A stretch of DNA of 64,000 nucleotides, taken from positions 3,222,001 through 3,286,000 of the forward strand of contig NC_135038.1 in the NCBI RefSeq assembly GCF_051020975.1. The letters are read 5' to 3'. The DNA comes from Osmia lignaria lignaria (lineage: Eukaryota > Arthropoda > Insecta > Hymenoptera > Megachilidae). The position numbers were made by a program, and so were the translations under genes. Positions 1 through 12,036 of the stretch are shown here, piece by piece. A model generated the notes under the pieces. It had not been told where the DNA came from. It ran no database searches and worked only from the letters and a program-made list of their open reading frames with translations. Position 1 is the first letter of the stretch. Every line of letters starts with the position of its first letter.

Positions 1-126
1 TTCGATTGTAATTAAATTTGTGATATTAATCACCAGTGACCCCCAAATGATTGAACAAAAATTTGTTCGATTGAACTTTACATTTAAAAGTCACACGCGT
101 GCAAAATTGAATTGTTTGTAGAGTAC

Positions 127-384
127 TTTTGAGGTTAGTTTGACGCCATATTGACTTCTATCTATAATCTGATTGGTCCGCTGAGTCGAGCATCAAAATG
201 GTGCCGAGATAACTAACCTAACCTATCCTAATCTGATTTAACACGTGCAAAACTCACCTATGAATACAGACATTTGAATTATTCCGATAAAATAAATCTA
301 CGTGCATCTCTTTACAGGCATCCACTTCGCGCATTGGACGAATTATGGATAGAAACTAATGTGGCGTCAAACTAATCTCAAAAT
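127..384. repeat. Family L foldback, copy 1
   Basis: TTTGAGGTTAGTTTGACGCC at left and GGCGTCAAACTAATCTCAAA at right, with CTGATTGGTCCG and an AACCTAACCTA run between. Confidence 0.7.
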
Positions 385-496
385 ATATTAAGAGCACTTA
401 ATTTTATATACGCATAACTTTTGAATGAATGGATTCCTAACTTGTATCTTTTTAATTTTTCTCACCGAATATTATTAAATTAAGTAGTATTCGAAG

Positions 497-618
497 AAGA
501 GAGTTGTCGAATTCGGACCACCTAATGCTGCCTCTACTATGACATCCATATGTTATAGGGGATAATATAAGGTGATGGTCCAATCTAGGCGACGATCCAA
601 ATTCGGCAACTCTCCCCT
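497..618. repeat. Short MITE, ~122 bp
   Basis: GAGAGTTGTCGAATTCGGAC at left and CCAAATTCGGCAACTCTCCC at right. Confidence 0.6.
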
Positions 619-1050
619 ATTTAATACCTACTATTATATACTATTAAATACTATTCAAAAATCTATTTAATACTAATCAATACTATTAAAATAAAATAAA
701 TATATATAAATATATAAATTAAATAATTTTGCATACCTTAAAGTAAGGTTCAGTAATTTTTTAGAATCATATTAAGTTTTGCATGAAGTATCAGATGTAC
801 ATATGTATATCTGCCTGAACCTGAGTCATCATCCAGGATGGGGTAGAAATGATGGCATTGTTTTGGACGAGTGGTCGGTCAGACACACCGTCAATCAATT
901 TCCATCGCAAATGGTTAAATTTAACAAGGATTTGGCAAGTAAAAATTCTGACCAGAATTCGGACACGTCATCATATAGCGGGCGTAATGTAAACGTCACG
1001 AGCGGCGGTTAGTTCTTTGATATCGCTGAAGCGTGAGGACATTACGGCAG
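619..1050. other. No feature seen
   Basis: AT-rich to about 770, then balanced sequence. A 77-codon frame (779-1,012) has no recognisable motif. Confidence 0.5.
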
Positions 1051-1087
1051 ACGAACGAACGAACGAACGAACGAACGAACGAACGAA
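1051..1087. repeat. (ACGA)n microsatellite
   Basis: About nine ACGA units; frames on both strands here are simple-repeat artefacts. Confidence 0.95.
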
Positions 1088-2212
1088 TGGACCAACGGAT
1101 AGACGGACAGACGGACAAACTGACGAGGGGTCTGGTTATGATTGTGATATTACAGTTGGTACATAGTCTCTCGGAATGTTGCCTGCCTCTATATCCCTCT
1201 GTCTCTCTCTCGCTACCCCTACCCTCCCCGTCTATTTCTCCACCGTCTCGCCCTCTCTTTGTTCCTTCCTTTATCTCTCTCCCTCTTTCCTTCAGCCCCC
1301 GTAACACAGGGCTTTCTGCCTATGCGCGTTCTACGCGGGTGCATGCCTACCCATCAAGCTACGCAACGTGGAGCTAATCAAACAAGCCAACCCACTGTGC
1401 GAATATTAATTAAACTCTCCGTTACGCCTGAATAGCATGTGTGCAGAGAGCGAGAGAAGAAACAGGGCAAAGGTACGCGCAGGAGGATACACCCTCAACC
1501 CCCGAATCTACCCTCTTCCCGTTTACCGTGTGATGTTCCGACACCTACGGACATCGCACCTGTCCACAAAGCTTTCGCTGGAATACCAATGCTATACACT
1601 CGTCCAGCGGAATGTTACAAAAGATTGTCTCATTAATACTTGTATTCGCGCGTTACCGGTCTCCAAGCGTGTTTTCTTTTAATTAGGAGAACTTTATGAT
1701 TTCGTTCATTTTACGATTTTATGCGTTATTCTAATTTTATCACTGTTCCATTCGAGACTTTCTCAACGACAGTCATTTAATGTAATTTTATTTTTAAAAA
1801 AGAAATCATGACAGACATTTAATATTTTTGACGAATTAAACGAAGTGCTGAAACACGTATCTAAAATTAATAATTATTAAGAAATTAATGAATTCATTTT
1901 TATTCTATTTTCTACAGGAGTGCTCATTAACGAACATGTTAATTAGAATTGGAAAAATCGCAAAAATTTGGCAAATTGATTTCAATGGGCGAATTGTCCA
2001 TCACAAATTGTACCAAGTTATGCATCAATACAAGGTCGACAAATCAATCATTCATTTTCTGATTGTGTGGTCATTGGAGATGAAAAATGAATTTTATATT
2101 AAACGCGAATGACAGTAGTTAATACGTGGTTAAACATTTATATCGTACGAGGGATTAAAAATTAATTAATACAATTGTTTTACTACTTTTCATAAGTACC
2201 ACTTAAGTTGCT
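1088..2212. other. Pyrimidine tract, otherwise nothing seen
   Basis: 1,185-1,297 is strongly C+T on the plus strand. The overlapping 103- and 114-codon frames are low complexity. From 1,680 on it is plain AT-rich DNA. Confidence 0.5.
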
Positions 2213-2428
2213 CTAACAGCCCTTGGATGGCGGACCCTGGAGAGAGCCCCAAGACAATGGAAAGAACCATAATTTTAATTTAATTTCATATTTTAAAAAT
2301 TTTACATTATTCCAATATATGGAACCCTTTCGTTTAAAAATTATATATTTAACTTTAAGTTAGTATCTTTGTGTACGTTTTGTAAGTTTCGGTCACGATT
2401 GACCCAGGTTCCGCTGTTCGAAGATTAA
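2213..2428 (-). repeat. PBM MITE copy 1 (piggyBac-type, TTAA ends)
   Basis: Family definition: one end reads TTAACCCTTGAACAGCGGA, followed by GCCTGGGTCAATCGTGACCC. The other end reads, inwards, TTAACCCTCGGACGGCGGAC, then CATGGAGAGAGCC. Strand is given plus when the GAACAGCGG end is on the left. The A+T-rich middle has no coding capacity. TTAA at both edges with CCC tips is the mark of piggyBac-type elements. This copy is nearly full length; the left TTAA has decayed to CTAA. Confidence 0.8.
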
Positions 2429-3081
2429 GTAATTTTTTCCACTGAATGTACAATATTTTTAAAACATTAAGATAGATAATATCTATTAAATAAAATATTT
2501 ATTTTTAGTAGAAGTCTATTGTTTTTATTCGCCACATTTTACAGTACCCTATATATTTAATAGTTAGTGTTTCGTAATAAGATAAATGGTTTTGCAATAA
2601 CAAATAATGAGTGTTAATGAAAAAATTGCGATATCGAAATGTAGTTTTGAACAGGAACAAGATTGTTCGTGAACGAGACAGTTACAGCGACGAACGCCAT
2701 GAAACTCTTATATAGATGTAAGATTTCAGACGTTGTAAACAGTATATGGCTCGTTGTAAAGGCGGCTTCTTTGATACCATGGACCCCATAATGCTTCGAT
2801 ACATACATAGAGCCTCCATCGTAAATACCACAACCCCCTCCTCCTTTCTTCGCCGCTACCCAACTATCTTCCTACCTCATTCTGTTAATTCTTTTTTTTC
2901 CTTCATTCTATATAAATTAGCTTCCACCGTCTCGATGCAAAACTCTGTCAGCCATCCGAAACTCTGTCCTCCACGAACGTATGGAATTCGCAGTTTAATT
3001 ACACCGTCATAAAACAGGAGGAAGCTTGACTTTTTGGACTATCTTTGCTTGATTTACGCACATGTCACGAAGGGGTCTACC
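2429..3081. other. No feature seen
   Basis: Mixed composition with a C+T-leaning stretch at 2,830-2,890; frames below 90 codons without motifs. Confidence 0.5.
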
Positions 3082-3233
3082 TTAACCCTTGAAAAGCGGA
3101 GCCTGGGTCAGTCGTGACCCAAACTTACAAAATATATAAAAAAATATTGACCTAACTTTAGAAGAATAATTTTTAAAGGAACAATGTACGTTAAAATTGT
3201 GGCTCTCTCCATGGTCCGCCGTTCGAGAGTCAA
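3082..3233 (+). repeat. PBM MITE copy 2
   Basis: Left TTAACCCTTGAAAAGCGGA is intact, the right TTAA has become TCAA, and about 60 bp of the middle are missing. Confidence 0.75.
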
Positions 3234-3844
3234 GAACAAACACATGACTTGGTAGAATCTCTTCAGTTACTTTCAATTGTTGATGAATCACCGAATATCT
3301 TCTTCATATGAAGAGTAATTATTCTGATTGATTATTTTGATTAATCACGGTTAGGATTTAACTCTTTGAATTGGAATGACGTGTGTGGAACGTCAATTAA
3401 CTTTTACTAAATTTGCTAAATCCCTGCTATATAATTCCCTGTTAGGAACACATGCTTCAGTATTCCACTTTGTTCCCTAGATAGGCAATGAATGTATAGC
3501 TATGCTACAGAAACAAATACATTGTCAAGAATGCATTTATGCCATCGACGCTTAATAATTCCCCGTTTCTCAGAAGTATCCATCTCTGAAGCCCTGATTG
3601 CTATAATTTGTCTTTTATTTTTATGATGACAAAATTAACACGGAGCAATCATAGTAAATATCAGAAACAATCATCAGATGATATGAAGAATTAAAAAAAA
3701 AAACTCCCATAGAACTGTTAACTCTGAAAAATATATGCCATCTGACAGATTAGAAAGATTGGAAGAAAAGAAAGTATTCATATAATATCTAATAAATTAC
3801 AATTTTCCATGTAGGATGTAGTTATTAGTACCTAATCGAATTGT
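3234..3844. other. No feature seen
   Basis: AT-rich, non-repetitive as far as I can tell. Confidence 0.5.
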
Positions 3845-4303
3845 ACATTTTCGTGCAATGTAGCCTTCCTTTGGCTAAGGGTAAGTATAGGGGGTGGAAT
3901 CTCCCATTAGTTGTATTCGGTTTTGAAAGAACTTAGGACCTAGGGAGATTCAATGATGGACATTGGTTTAAATAGAATTTTTTCTGGAATAGTTCAAGTC
4001 TCTTAGAAATTTTGAAATTTTGGAATTGTAGAATTCTAGAATCTTGAGACCTAAAATGATGAGGGGGCTAGTTTACATTTTTGGGGGGAGGATCAGGTCT
4101 ACCCTGGCCGCTACCTAATTACGACAAGAGTGATGGAATATTCTTTTTTTCTACACTTCCCCTTGTAAGTACACCAGGGTGCAATGTTGGCTCTTTCATC
4201 CTCGAAAAGTCTAAGGAATACCTAGAATCTCTTATTTTTGCATATAAAAATAAAATAAACAAATAAGAAGAGTGATGGAACATTCCTTCCTCTACGCTTT
4301 TTT
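3845..4303. repeat. Family Q repeat, copy 1
   Basis: Shares ACCAGGGTGCAATGTTGGCT, GACCTAGGGAGATTC and AACAAATAAGAAGAGTGATG with 23,577-23,785. AAGAGTGATGGAAYATTCYT occurs twice inside. A 61-codon frame here is not credible as a gene. Confidence 0.45.
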
Positions 4304-4661
4304 AAAACAAGCCTAAATTGAACACAACTGTACATAATTCAAATGATGAAAACTACTGTATCATGATTTATTGGTATTAAAACTATCATATTGTTTTTAA
4401 TGGATTAAATTATCTTCATACTGAGAACCAATTAGTTGGGTAATACATTTTCCTATAGGGTATTGAGTCAAGGGTGGAGGTTGGTAACTAACTGAATTTT
4501 GAAAGTGGAATTGGTATTGAAAGTTTGTTATTTCCTATTGTGTGAGGGTAAGACGTGTACACTGAACTTGGAATCAATTAATATCCAGTGAAAACGTGGA
4601 ATGAGCAATAACAGTTGGGAGCGACCGAGATATAGTTATGATTTACAATTAGTATTACTCT

Positions 4662-4874
4662 ATAACCGCCTTGGACGGCGGACCATGGAGAAAGACACAA
4701 TTTTAATTTAATATAATATGTAATAAATTACAATTATTTAATTCAATTGAATTCCATATTATTTTCATTTTCTTTACAAATTATTCTTCTAATATATGAA
4801 ATTTTTTTGTTTAGGTTAATATCCTTATATAAGTTTTGTAAGTTCGGGTCACGATTGACCCAGGCTCCGCTTAA
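4662..4874 (-). repeat. PBM MITE copy 3
   Basis: Full-size copy with CGCCTTGGACGGCGGACCAT at left and GACCCAGGCTCCGCTTAA at right. Confidence 0.78.
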
Positions 4875-5300
4875 AGGCTACTTGCATGAGTCCTATTGCT
4901 AATAGTATTTGAATTTCTATTTATATCAAGCATTTCCAGCCATAATCTTATATGTGAACCATTTTCATTTCACAGAATGTTGATGTTAAACTGTGATAAA
5001 GTTGTACTGTGATAAAACATATTAATGTGATCTCTGAACAAATTATTCGTCATCAATTATATAATCAAATGATCCTAGGTTGTCAGAACATATAAATTTC
5101 TTAATTTGTCACGCGATATCGCAGTTACATAAATTAATCTTAAAAATGTTATATTTTTTTTGTATAGATCATTTTTATTTCCCTCTGACTCCAAAAAGTG
5201 TATTTATTTGTATAGGATTTATGGATTCCCATGTTCTTTTATATTCTCTTTACTTGTTTTTGTTTAAATACATTGTCCAGTGTTTTTCACGCATGTACGG
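4875..5300. other. No feature seen
   Basis: A 97-codon frame (5,080-5,373) runs into PG copy 1 and is therefore unlikely to be real. Confidence 0.5.
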
Positions 5301-5487
5301 AAGACCCACGTTATATTGCCGCGGATGGGATGTAGGAGCGGAAAATTTGTCAAGCTTCCAAACTTTCAGTTAAAGGAGAAGGGGAGATAAAAGTGTATCA
5401 TTTTTCATAGATCATAATGGTGGAAGACCAGCATAATTGAAAATCTGTGTGAAGATCAAGTCGCTCACGTGGCAATATAACGAGAGT
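5301..5487. repeat. PG MITE (pogo/Tigger-like ends), copy 1
   Basis: The ends are inverted copies of ACTCTCGTTATATTGCCRC (here CCCACGTTATATTGCCGC and CACGTGGCAATATAACGAGA). The body includes GGAAAATTTGTCAAGCTTCC. No coding capacity. The TIR type resembles pogo/Tigger MITEs; that class is inferred. Confidence 0.65.
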
Positions 5488-5632
5488 ATATTATATTAAA
5501 AAGAAAAAAATTATAATGGTCCTCGCGAAATATTCCTACATTACTGTTTGACTCACCCAATAAAATAATATTACTATTGCACGTGTTCATCGTGTAACAA
5601 TAAAATATTCACAGTGATGTAATATTTCCTCT

Positions 5633-5825
5633 TTAAGATTTGGACAGCGAAGCCAGGGTCAATTGTGACCCAAACTTACAAAATATATACAAGAATATTA
5701 ACCTACTATTAAATATATCATTTTTAAACGAAAGGGTTTCATACATTTAGAAAATTTAAATGATATGAAATAAAGAATGAAATTAAAATTGAGGCTCTCT
5801 CCATGGTCTGTCGTCCGAGGGTTAA
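5633..5825 (+). repeat. PBM MITE copy 4
   Basis: TTAA at both ends; the right end reads CCATGGTCTGTCGTCCGAGG followed by GTTAA. Confidence 0.78.
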
Positions 5826-6402
5826 ACATACTTCCTATCGGTGCCTTAAATTTTGCGTTCAACAATTTTAAAACGTCCAAATTAAGTTTTGATTTCTCCC
5901 CTGTAGAAATTGAATGGAAACCGAATAATCCGATACTCACAGTGCAAATTCCATAGAAATGCCAGATTGAAATTGTGATACATCCCGCAATTTCTCAATC
6001 ACAGTAACACGCGTACGCGGGGCTCAAAGTGACCATTCACGGTTTGCCGAAAGGGTCGAAAGCGTCGTAGCGAGTAACTGACTAGCGCACCATCGAAACC
6101 GAACTAATAATGGCATGCTCGTCTGTCAGGGTGACTTGGTTGACTGTTCAGAATCGACGGGGAAAGGGAGGAGCTAAAACCTGGGGTGAAAGCGGTTTCG
6201 GTACCCCTGTTGCCACTAGTCTCTCCAATAAGATTTGTAGATGCTTTCATGGATATACCAGGCAATCCTAACCATTTTTTTCTATCCCTACATTTTAATG
6301 TTTACGTTTCGATTTGGGAAAACAAACTTCTTTTTTTATCTGAACTATTAAGTTAATTTTTTAATCATCTAATATTGATAATTATTTAAAATTCTATGAA
6401 TT
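5826..6402. other. CpG-bearing unique island
   Basis: 6,005-6,215 is GC-balanced with many CpGs (AACACGCGTACGCGGGGC), non-repetitive; a candidate regulatory block. Confidence 0.35.
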
Positions 6403-6466
6403 GACCAGATAGAGTCTGGATCAATCGTGATTGGGGCTCTGTCTATGGTTTGCCATTCGAAAGTTA
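6403..6466 (+). repeat. PBM MITE copy 5, tiny decayed remnant
   Basis: Only the two terminal blocks remain, GGATCAATCGTGAT joined to GGGGCTCTGTCTATGG, with the whole middle lost. Confidence 0.5.
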
Positions 6467-6505
6467 CAACCTTAAGAAATAAAGAAAACTAAGAATTAGT
6501 ACACT

Positions 6506-6571
6506 ATACCCTCGTTATATTGCCGCAGACAAAGTGAAAGAAGTCGATCATGTGGCAATATAACAAAAGTC
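6506..6571. repeat. PG MITE copy 2, 66-bp deletion form
   Basis: CCTCGTTATATTGCCGCAGA and CATGTGGCAATATAACAAAA lie almost end to end. Confidence 0.6.
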
Positions 6572-7952
6572 AATTGTACCTTGCACGAAGAAATCCTATA
6601 TTTGAAAGAAGAAACACTTGAAATTATTTTTCTTAACCCTTTAAGAGTTTTTAATGGAAGTAAAATTAATCTTCTTTTGCTATAATTTGGTTCTACATTA
6701 GTAACAAAATTAATTTAGCATTTCATTAATAATAAATGAAAGAGAATTCCAATTTTAATTCCTCAAAGTATAATTTTGACAAATATGTCCATATTACAGA
6801 GAGCTTCTGAATTGAAGTCATTTTAAATATAATTTTATTCAATACAGTTGAAAGGATATTTTTTTCTGTAAAAGTATCATGCATCCCTATGAGCCACCAG
6901 CTGACTAACCGGCTGACTGAGTGACTGACTGACTGACTCTCTCGTGCTAAGCGAGCTGACACAAAAGGCCGGCTTTATGCTAGCCTACAGATTAGTGGAC
7001 TTATATACAAAGTCATTCATGTCGAGCAAAGAGCCAAATACCCCTGGTCAACTCTCCCCGCCTCGCTATTATCATTGTTCACACCTATTGCATGTTCGAA
7101 ACCGGGTGTTCGTCACGTACCGGAACCCTCTGTCACGAAAACCACCCGGTAATCTTGCTAATACAGATGTCACTGGCGTATACACGAATAGAAGAACACC
7201 TTTCTTCTCTTTCAACGCTTCTACACCTTCGTTTCCCCCTCGGTCCATTCCTCTTTCTTCAACACTTGTTTCGCTGTTATAATTAATAATTTTCTATACT
7301 TTTTAATATAATTTTTCGTATTAATAGCAAGGATACTGTTATAACTGTTGAAGAAAAATACTTAAGTTTTGAAAATTTTTAGGGTAGAAGGTAAGTTTGT
7401 ACAAATTGACGGGAGAGTGAATGGAAGAGGAACGTCCATTCAAGCTTTGGAGTTGTAGCAAAGTAGACGGCGTGTTTCATTCAAGATAGGTTATTCAGTA
7501 AATCCGTTCACAAGGACTTTCCCAGTGACATGAAAAGGGCCAAGGTAGGATTATACAGTCAAAAGTCAGATTTCGAATTTATCGGTGCATCGAGGAGAAT
7601 GCAGCGGCGCATCTAAAGGCTTCCGGTTCTCGAACACCTGCCCCCGTTTCTGGGCATCCTGGACCTTCCACTTTGGCGTAGAATAATTTCACGGTTATTA
7701 TTGAAGTTGAGAGAAAGAATGCTAACAAGGAAATCACTATAACTGCCTCCCTTTTGAGCAGGAGCATCGAAGGGAGTTTTAAACACGACCACTAATTAGC
7801 GATATAATAATAGCTTTAATAATGGTTTTAATAAAAATACAGAGTATAGCTCTAACCATTGTCGATTATTGTATTGCGTGGAACGGAGAACGGTGGCGCC
7901 TCCGCTGCTCTCCAACCGCGTGGCTTATAGGGGAGAAAACAGAATTCTCCAA
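6572..7952. other. Mostly unique DNA
   Basis: Apart from the GACT microsatellite, 6,950-7,260 and 7,580-7,760 are balanced and non-repetitive. Overlapping frames of 112 and 64 codons at 6,944-7,286 read in conflicting frames with no motif. Confidence 0.45.
6912..6939. repeat. (GACT)n microsatellite
   Basis: Short run of CTGACTGAGTGACTGACTGA type. Confidence 0.85.
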
Positions 7953-7954
7953 TA

Positions 7955-8283
7955 CAGTAAAACCTGGATAAACGCAAGGAAAGAATGCTTGAATAAGTAC
8001 AACATCGCTATCCCCTCCATCTGGGGGGATCCCCCTAGGCGAACCGAGCCGCTTGACGAAGAAACCGTGTAATATGATCCGACCGTAATATCGATGTGAC
8101 TAATATTAATTGAACGATAAAACTTTTTTATTTTTAACTTTTTCTTAATGAAACTTTTACTAACGCATTTGTGAGATTTTTCTGATTAAACTGACCAGCT
8201 TGGCTGGTCGAGATTCGACACCTCGCTTGGATAAATGCAACCACTGGGTCCCAATCTCGGTTGCATTTATCCAGGTTTTACTG
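7955..8283. mobile_element. Pogo-type MITE with CAGT ends and TA duplication
   Basis: 329 bp, left end CAGTAAAACCTGGATAAACG, right end TTTATCCAGGTTTTACTG, TA on both outer sides (7,953-7,954 and 8,284-8,285). CAGT tips with TA duplication are the pogo/Tigger mark. An open frame that crosses its left end (7,869-8,072) is not a gene. Confidence 0.8.
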
Positions 8284-8334
8284 TACTCACACTATACATT
8301 TTGTATTTATGCAATGTTCTCTTTCAGACTTATT

Positions 8335-8536
8335 AAGTTTCATTATTCTATCATTTAAATTGGCAATCACAGTAAACTTATTATTTGCAACTGTTAGAAT
8401 ATAGATATAATAATTTTTTGTCATATTATAAATAAATAAAGTTTGTTTTTATATTCTAATAATGATTGTAAATAATAAGTTCAGTATAATATGATTAAAA
8501 ACTTCAATAAAATTTATAAATAAAAAAATGAACAAT
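8335..8536. repeat. Family P repeat, copy 1, abutting PBM
   Basis: Contains AGTAAACTTATTATTTGCAA and, inverted, ATTGTAAATAATAAGTTCAG, so it is a foldback of about 200 bp. It runs up to the TTAA of PBM copy 6 through ACAATGG. Confidence 0.62.
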
Positions 8537-8538
8537 GG

Positions 8539-8668
8539 TTAACCTTAGGACACTTTCAGACCATAGAGAGAGCCCAAATTTTTATTTAATTTTGTTTTTC
8601 ATAATATTTTCATTTTTTAAATCCTGTACTGTTTTTTTTTAAATTATATGTTTATGTTCAAGGGTTTT
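8539..8668 (-). repeat. PBM MITE copy 6
   Basis: Starts TTAACCTTAGGAC at the junction with a family P copy and ends GTTCAAGGGTTTT; internally shortened. Confidence 0.65.
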
Positions 8669-9567
8669 GTTTTTAGATGTCCACTATTGATTTATGATGT
8701 CTGGTAAATAAATAATGGATTTGAAATTTCATGTAATAAATATATAAATACAATAAAACTCGATATTAATAAAAAATATATGTCTTTTAAATACCTTATT
8801 CCAAGAATGCAATATTACAATATCAATTCAACTTAAAAAATTAAGTGAATAAATGAAATTCTTTGTAACGTTTTAAAACACTGTAGAGAATAATTGTAGA
8901 GTTTTGATTCTCCTTAAATAATTAATTTTCAAGTTGGTGAAGAAGGTTATTTTAAATTCCATACGCAAAACGGAAACGAGTGTATGGAGGCAATATATTA
9001 ATGGTATCCATTAATATGCGAAACGTCAAGTATACCCAAAATTGCTATCATAAATGTAAATTTGCAACAAAATAAGTTTTTAGTTTGCATTATTGTAATA
9101 CAGTATAATTGGACACATATCAAACATAAAACGTAGAAGATGGGATATGAAATTGAAGAGGTATGCACACAATTCCGATCAAAGTCCCCGGTATTAATTA
9201 ACATACAGATTCGATTAAACGCGCAGAATATTATTCAGGATCAGCGTTTGCGGTTTTATGCGTACGTTTTATGGATACGAACCGCTGCCGTGCCTTGATG
9301 TCGACAAAAATCAATATAATTTTGAATCTCCTCGCTCAACTATGTATCAAAAGGTACATCGATCGGGTGTTTAAATAATTCCCTCGTTTTACTCCCCGTC
9401 AGAAAATCTTGAATATAAAAAGTAGCAATTATTGCTGAACGTGTATTTAAAATATAAAAATCTGCATCATTTATTCACATAATATTCTGTCTGTCATACC
9501 TGTAGATAACATTTGCACATTTGCATCTTTTACGTTGTGAGATAAAAATTAGAAAATACAAAATAAT
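8669..9567. other. No feature seen
   Basis: AT-rich; a small CpG-bearing patch at 9,230-9,310. Confidence 0.5.
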
Positions 9568-10235
9568 AAATATTTGGTAAATGTCTACAATTAGGGCCCC
9601 AACGAGAAATCAATTGAAAAGAGGTAAATTCTATGTATTTTTGCCCCTTGAATCCAAAACTGTTGATAAAATTTGGGGATCGCTTGTATTTTTTAAGATA
9701 CATAGGTTAGGTTAGGTTATCAGAAAAAATATAACTTACCTCACGGCAAACACTTGACCAGTCAACAATAGTCTCCTTGAAAAGAATAACTTCAAAAGTG
9801 AATTGAAACGAAATGTTAAAAGTGGTAAGTGGCTAACCAATTCTAATCTTGATATCACGACGATTTCCCGTTTTATTGCATATTTTCTCATGATGCGTCC
9901 TCCGCGCTGTTGTGCATTCTATGAACAGGAATTAGAACTGAGCAAGGAGAGTATTGTTGACTGGTCAAGTTTTCGCTGTAGGTAACTTATATTTTTTCTG
10001 ATAACCTAACCTATGTAGGTTAGTGACGCGCTTTAAAAGTATTGTCTGCCCCACAAAGCAATTAACTTTTGAAAATAATGATGTTATGTTAATATTTATC
10101 ATAATATCTTAGTAAATACAAGCGATCCCCAAATTTTATCAACAGTTTTAGATTCGAGGGGCAAAAATACATAGAATTTACCTTTTTTCAATTGATTTCT
10201 CGTTGAGGCCCTAATTCTAGATATTTACCAAATAT
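9568..10235. mobile_element. Foldback element with ~210-bp arms
   Basis: The left arm (9,568-9,780) and right arm (9,942-10,235) are inverted copies, for example AAATATTTGGTAAAT at the tips, CAACGAGAAATCAATTGAAA, ATTTGGGGATCGCTTGTA and, near the loop, CTTGACCAGTCAACAATA. The right arm is about 80 bp longer because of an extra block around 10,022-10,117. The loop is about 160 bp with no recognisable protein. Confidence 0.78.
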
Positions 10236-10330
10236 TTTTCTTGCAGTTTCGCAATAAGCGTAAATGTGAAAAATACTTATTTCTTTAACAATTAATTTTC
10301 GTTTAACGTTTGCATTGATAAGTTATTATA

Positions 10331-10575
10331 TGAATCAGGTTTTCTTATAGAAAATAGCAAATAGGAAAAACAAGAATTTTGAGGAATTCTATACTTCAAA
10401 AGTACAAATAACATAGTAAATATTAATTCAAATTTTCCCGGGTAAATGTTTACATGCAAGTGGTGGGGAGCCACAGACCTATATCACCACATTGTCATTT
10501 TCCTCTATAAAGCCTACGGGAAAGGGCGGAAACTTGGGACATTACCATTTTCTCCAAGGAAGCGTGATTTGATCG
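10331..10575. repeat. MITE family S, diverged copy
   Basis: The order of words follows the family: AATCAGGTTTTCTTA, ATATTAATTCAAATTTTCCC, AAGTGGTGGGGAGCC and the end CCAAGGAAGCGTGATTTGATC. Confidence 0.6.
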
Positions 10576-12036
10576 CGAGTGCACAGTAAATTAATAATGG
10601 TCAATTTTTTAGCATTTATTTTGCAAAATATGTAGTAGACATACAATAAAAAATTTTTATTAAAGAAAAGAATGATAATATGGTTCTCCAATTTTATATC
10701 GCTTCCTAAAACGCTTAAACTCTGTTTAAAATGTAATTAAACTAATAAAGTTATTTATAATAAAAAATGAAAATCCGGAAAAACAACTTAACTGAATTTG
10801 ATCGAAATAGAAAAAGTACCAAGGGGATCAGAATACCACCCTTCCCTTTAATAATTAAATATAAAAACACTTGTGGTAAAAATGATCTAATTGTAAATAA
10901 AATTTTGTACAAAAAATTATTTTATTTACATTTATATATTAAATTAAACAACTTAGTTAAGTAATGTTTAACTTTCAATTTAAAAGAGTGTAGATTAAAT
11001 ATCTATTTGATGAGAAATAACAAAAACAAAGAAAAGTTTGATAATAATAATAAGATAATATTACGTGGATCAAGTAAATTATTCTAGTGTTACGGTTTAC
11101 GGTCATTAACATTTCGTATAATCTACTTACTAATGGGAAATGCTATAAATGGTTCGTTCTACTGCATCAAACAATCTGAACATTCGGTTGATGAAACAAG
11201 ATTACGTATATTTAATGTAATACTGTATCATTGAAAATTGACAACGAATAATTTAATTACAATTGTGTTTTTTTACACATGTATGGACAGAGTTTTAATA
11301 CCGTATAATCTTCTTAATGTTTGTTTTTTAGCCATAAGAATTTAGTTTATTCTAATTATTTCCAACTGATACTTTATAGAGGGTGAGTTGTCTAACATTA
11401 TATTGCCACCGATGGTGTGTAAAATTAAATAATTTAAAATAATTTAATTAAAATAATTGTAAACATTTCACTTGATATTATCTCTTTTCAGATTACAATC
11501 TAATTCAAATTATTTTTAAATATTTTTAAAAACCTGAATATCATTCTATTACCATGAGAGAATTTTTGCATATTAAATAACTGAAAATGTAGCAATTTCT
11601 CTGTTATGAAACAGAGATATTTCATAATATTGACTGGAGCCTCGATTTTTTCTTTTTGCATTCGTTTGAAAATATGATATTAAGTTTCAAGAAAATGTGG
11701 TTGAAGTATCTTAAGTTTCAAGACATGTGGCAAGTATTCTTTTTGTGGGTAGCTTTAACTTACTGTAAGAACATGTGCTTGCGGTTTTTAATTTTACTTG
11801 CTCCCTTTCAACTGCTCCGATCATAAAACATAGATAATGCGGTTTCATCAAGTATGCTGCAATATTCCACTCCACCTTAAGTGAGTATAAAAAATGGTTC
11901 ATTTGGGATAAAATAAACTAGTAACTACTAACACAATAATGAGCGCAACTCGTATTCAGTAAGGGCTAATTTGTAGTGAAAAGCTTAAATGGTGATATCT
12001 ATTTGTAATCAAATTAGGAAACTTTCTTGCGCGTGA
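10576..12036. other. No feature seen besides a PG fragment
   Basis: Long AT-rich stretch; frames of 63-65 codons are Lys/Asn/Ile-rich. Confidence 0.5.
11390..11420. repeat. PG MITE copy 3, end fragment
   Basis: TAACATTATATTGCCACCGA only. Confidence 0.45.

Noticed and set aside
996..1377. Overlapping frames of 103 and 114 codons on opposite strands
   Set aside because: Driven by the ACGA microsatellite and C+T tract; no motif.
8200..8235. tRNA-like GGTCGAGATTCGACACC
   Set aside because: Resembles a T-arm, but no acceptor, D-arm or anticodon arm can be placed; it lies inside a pogo-type MITE.
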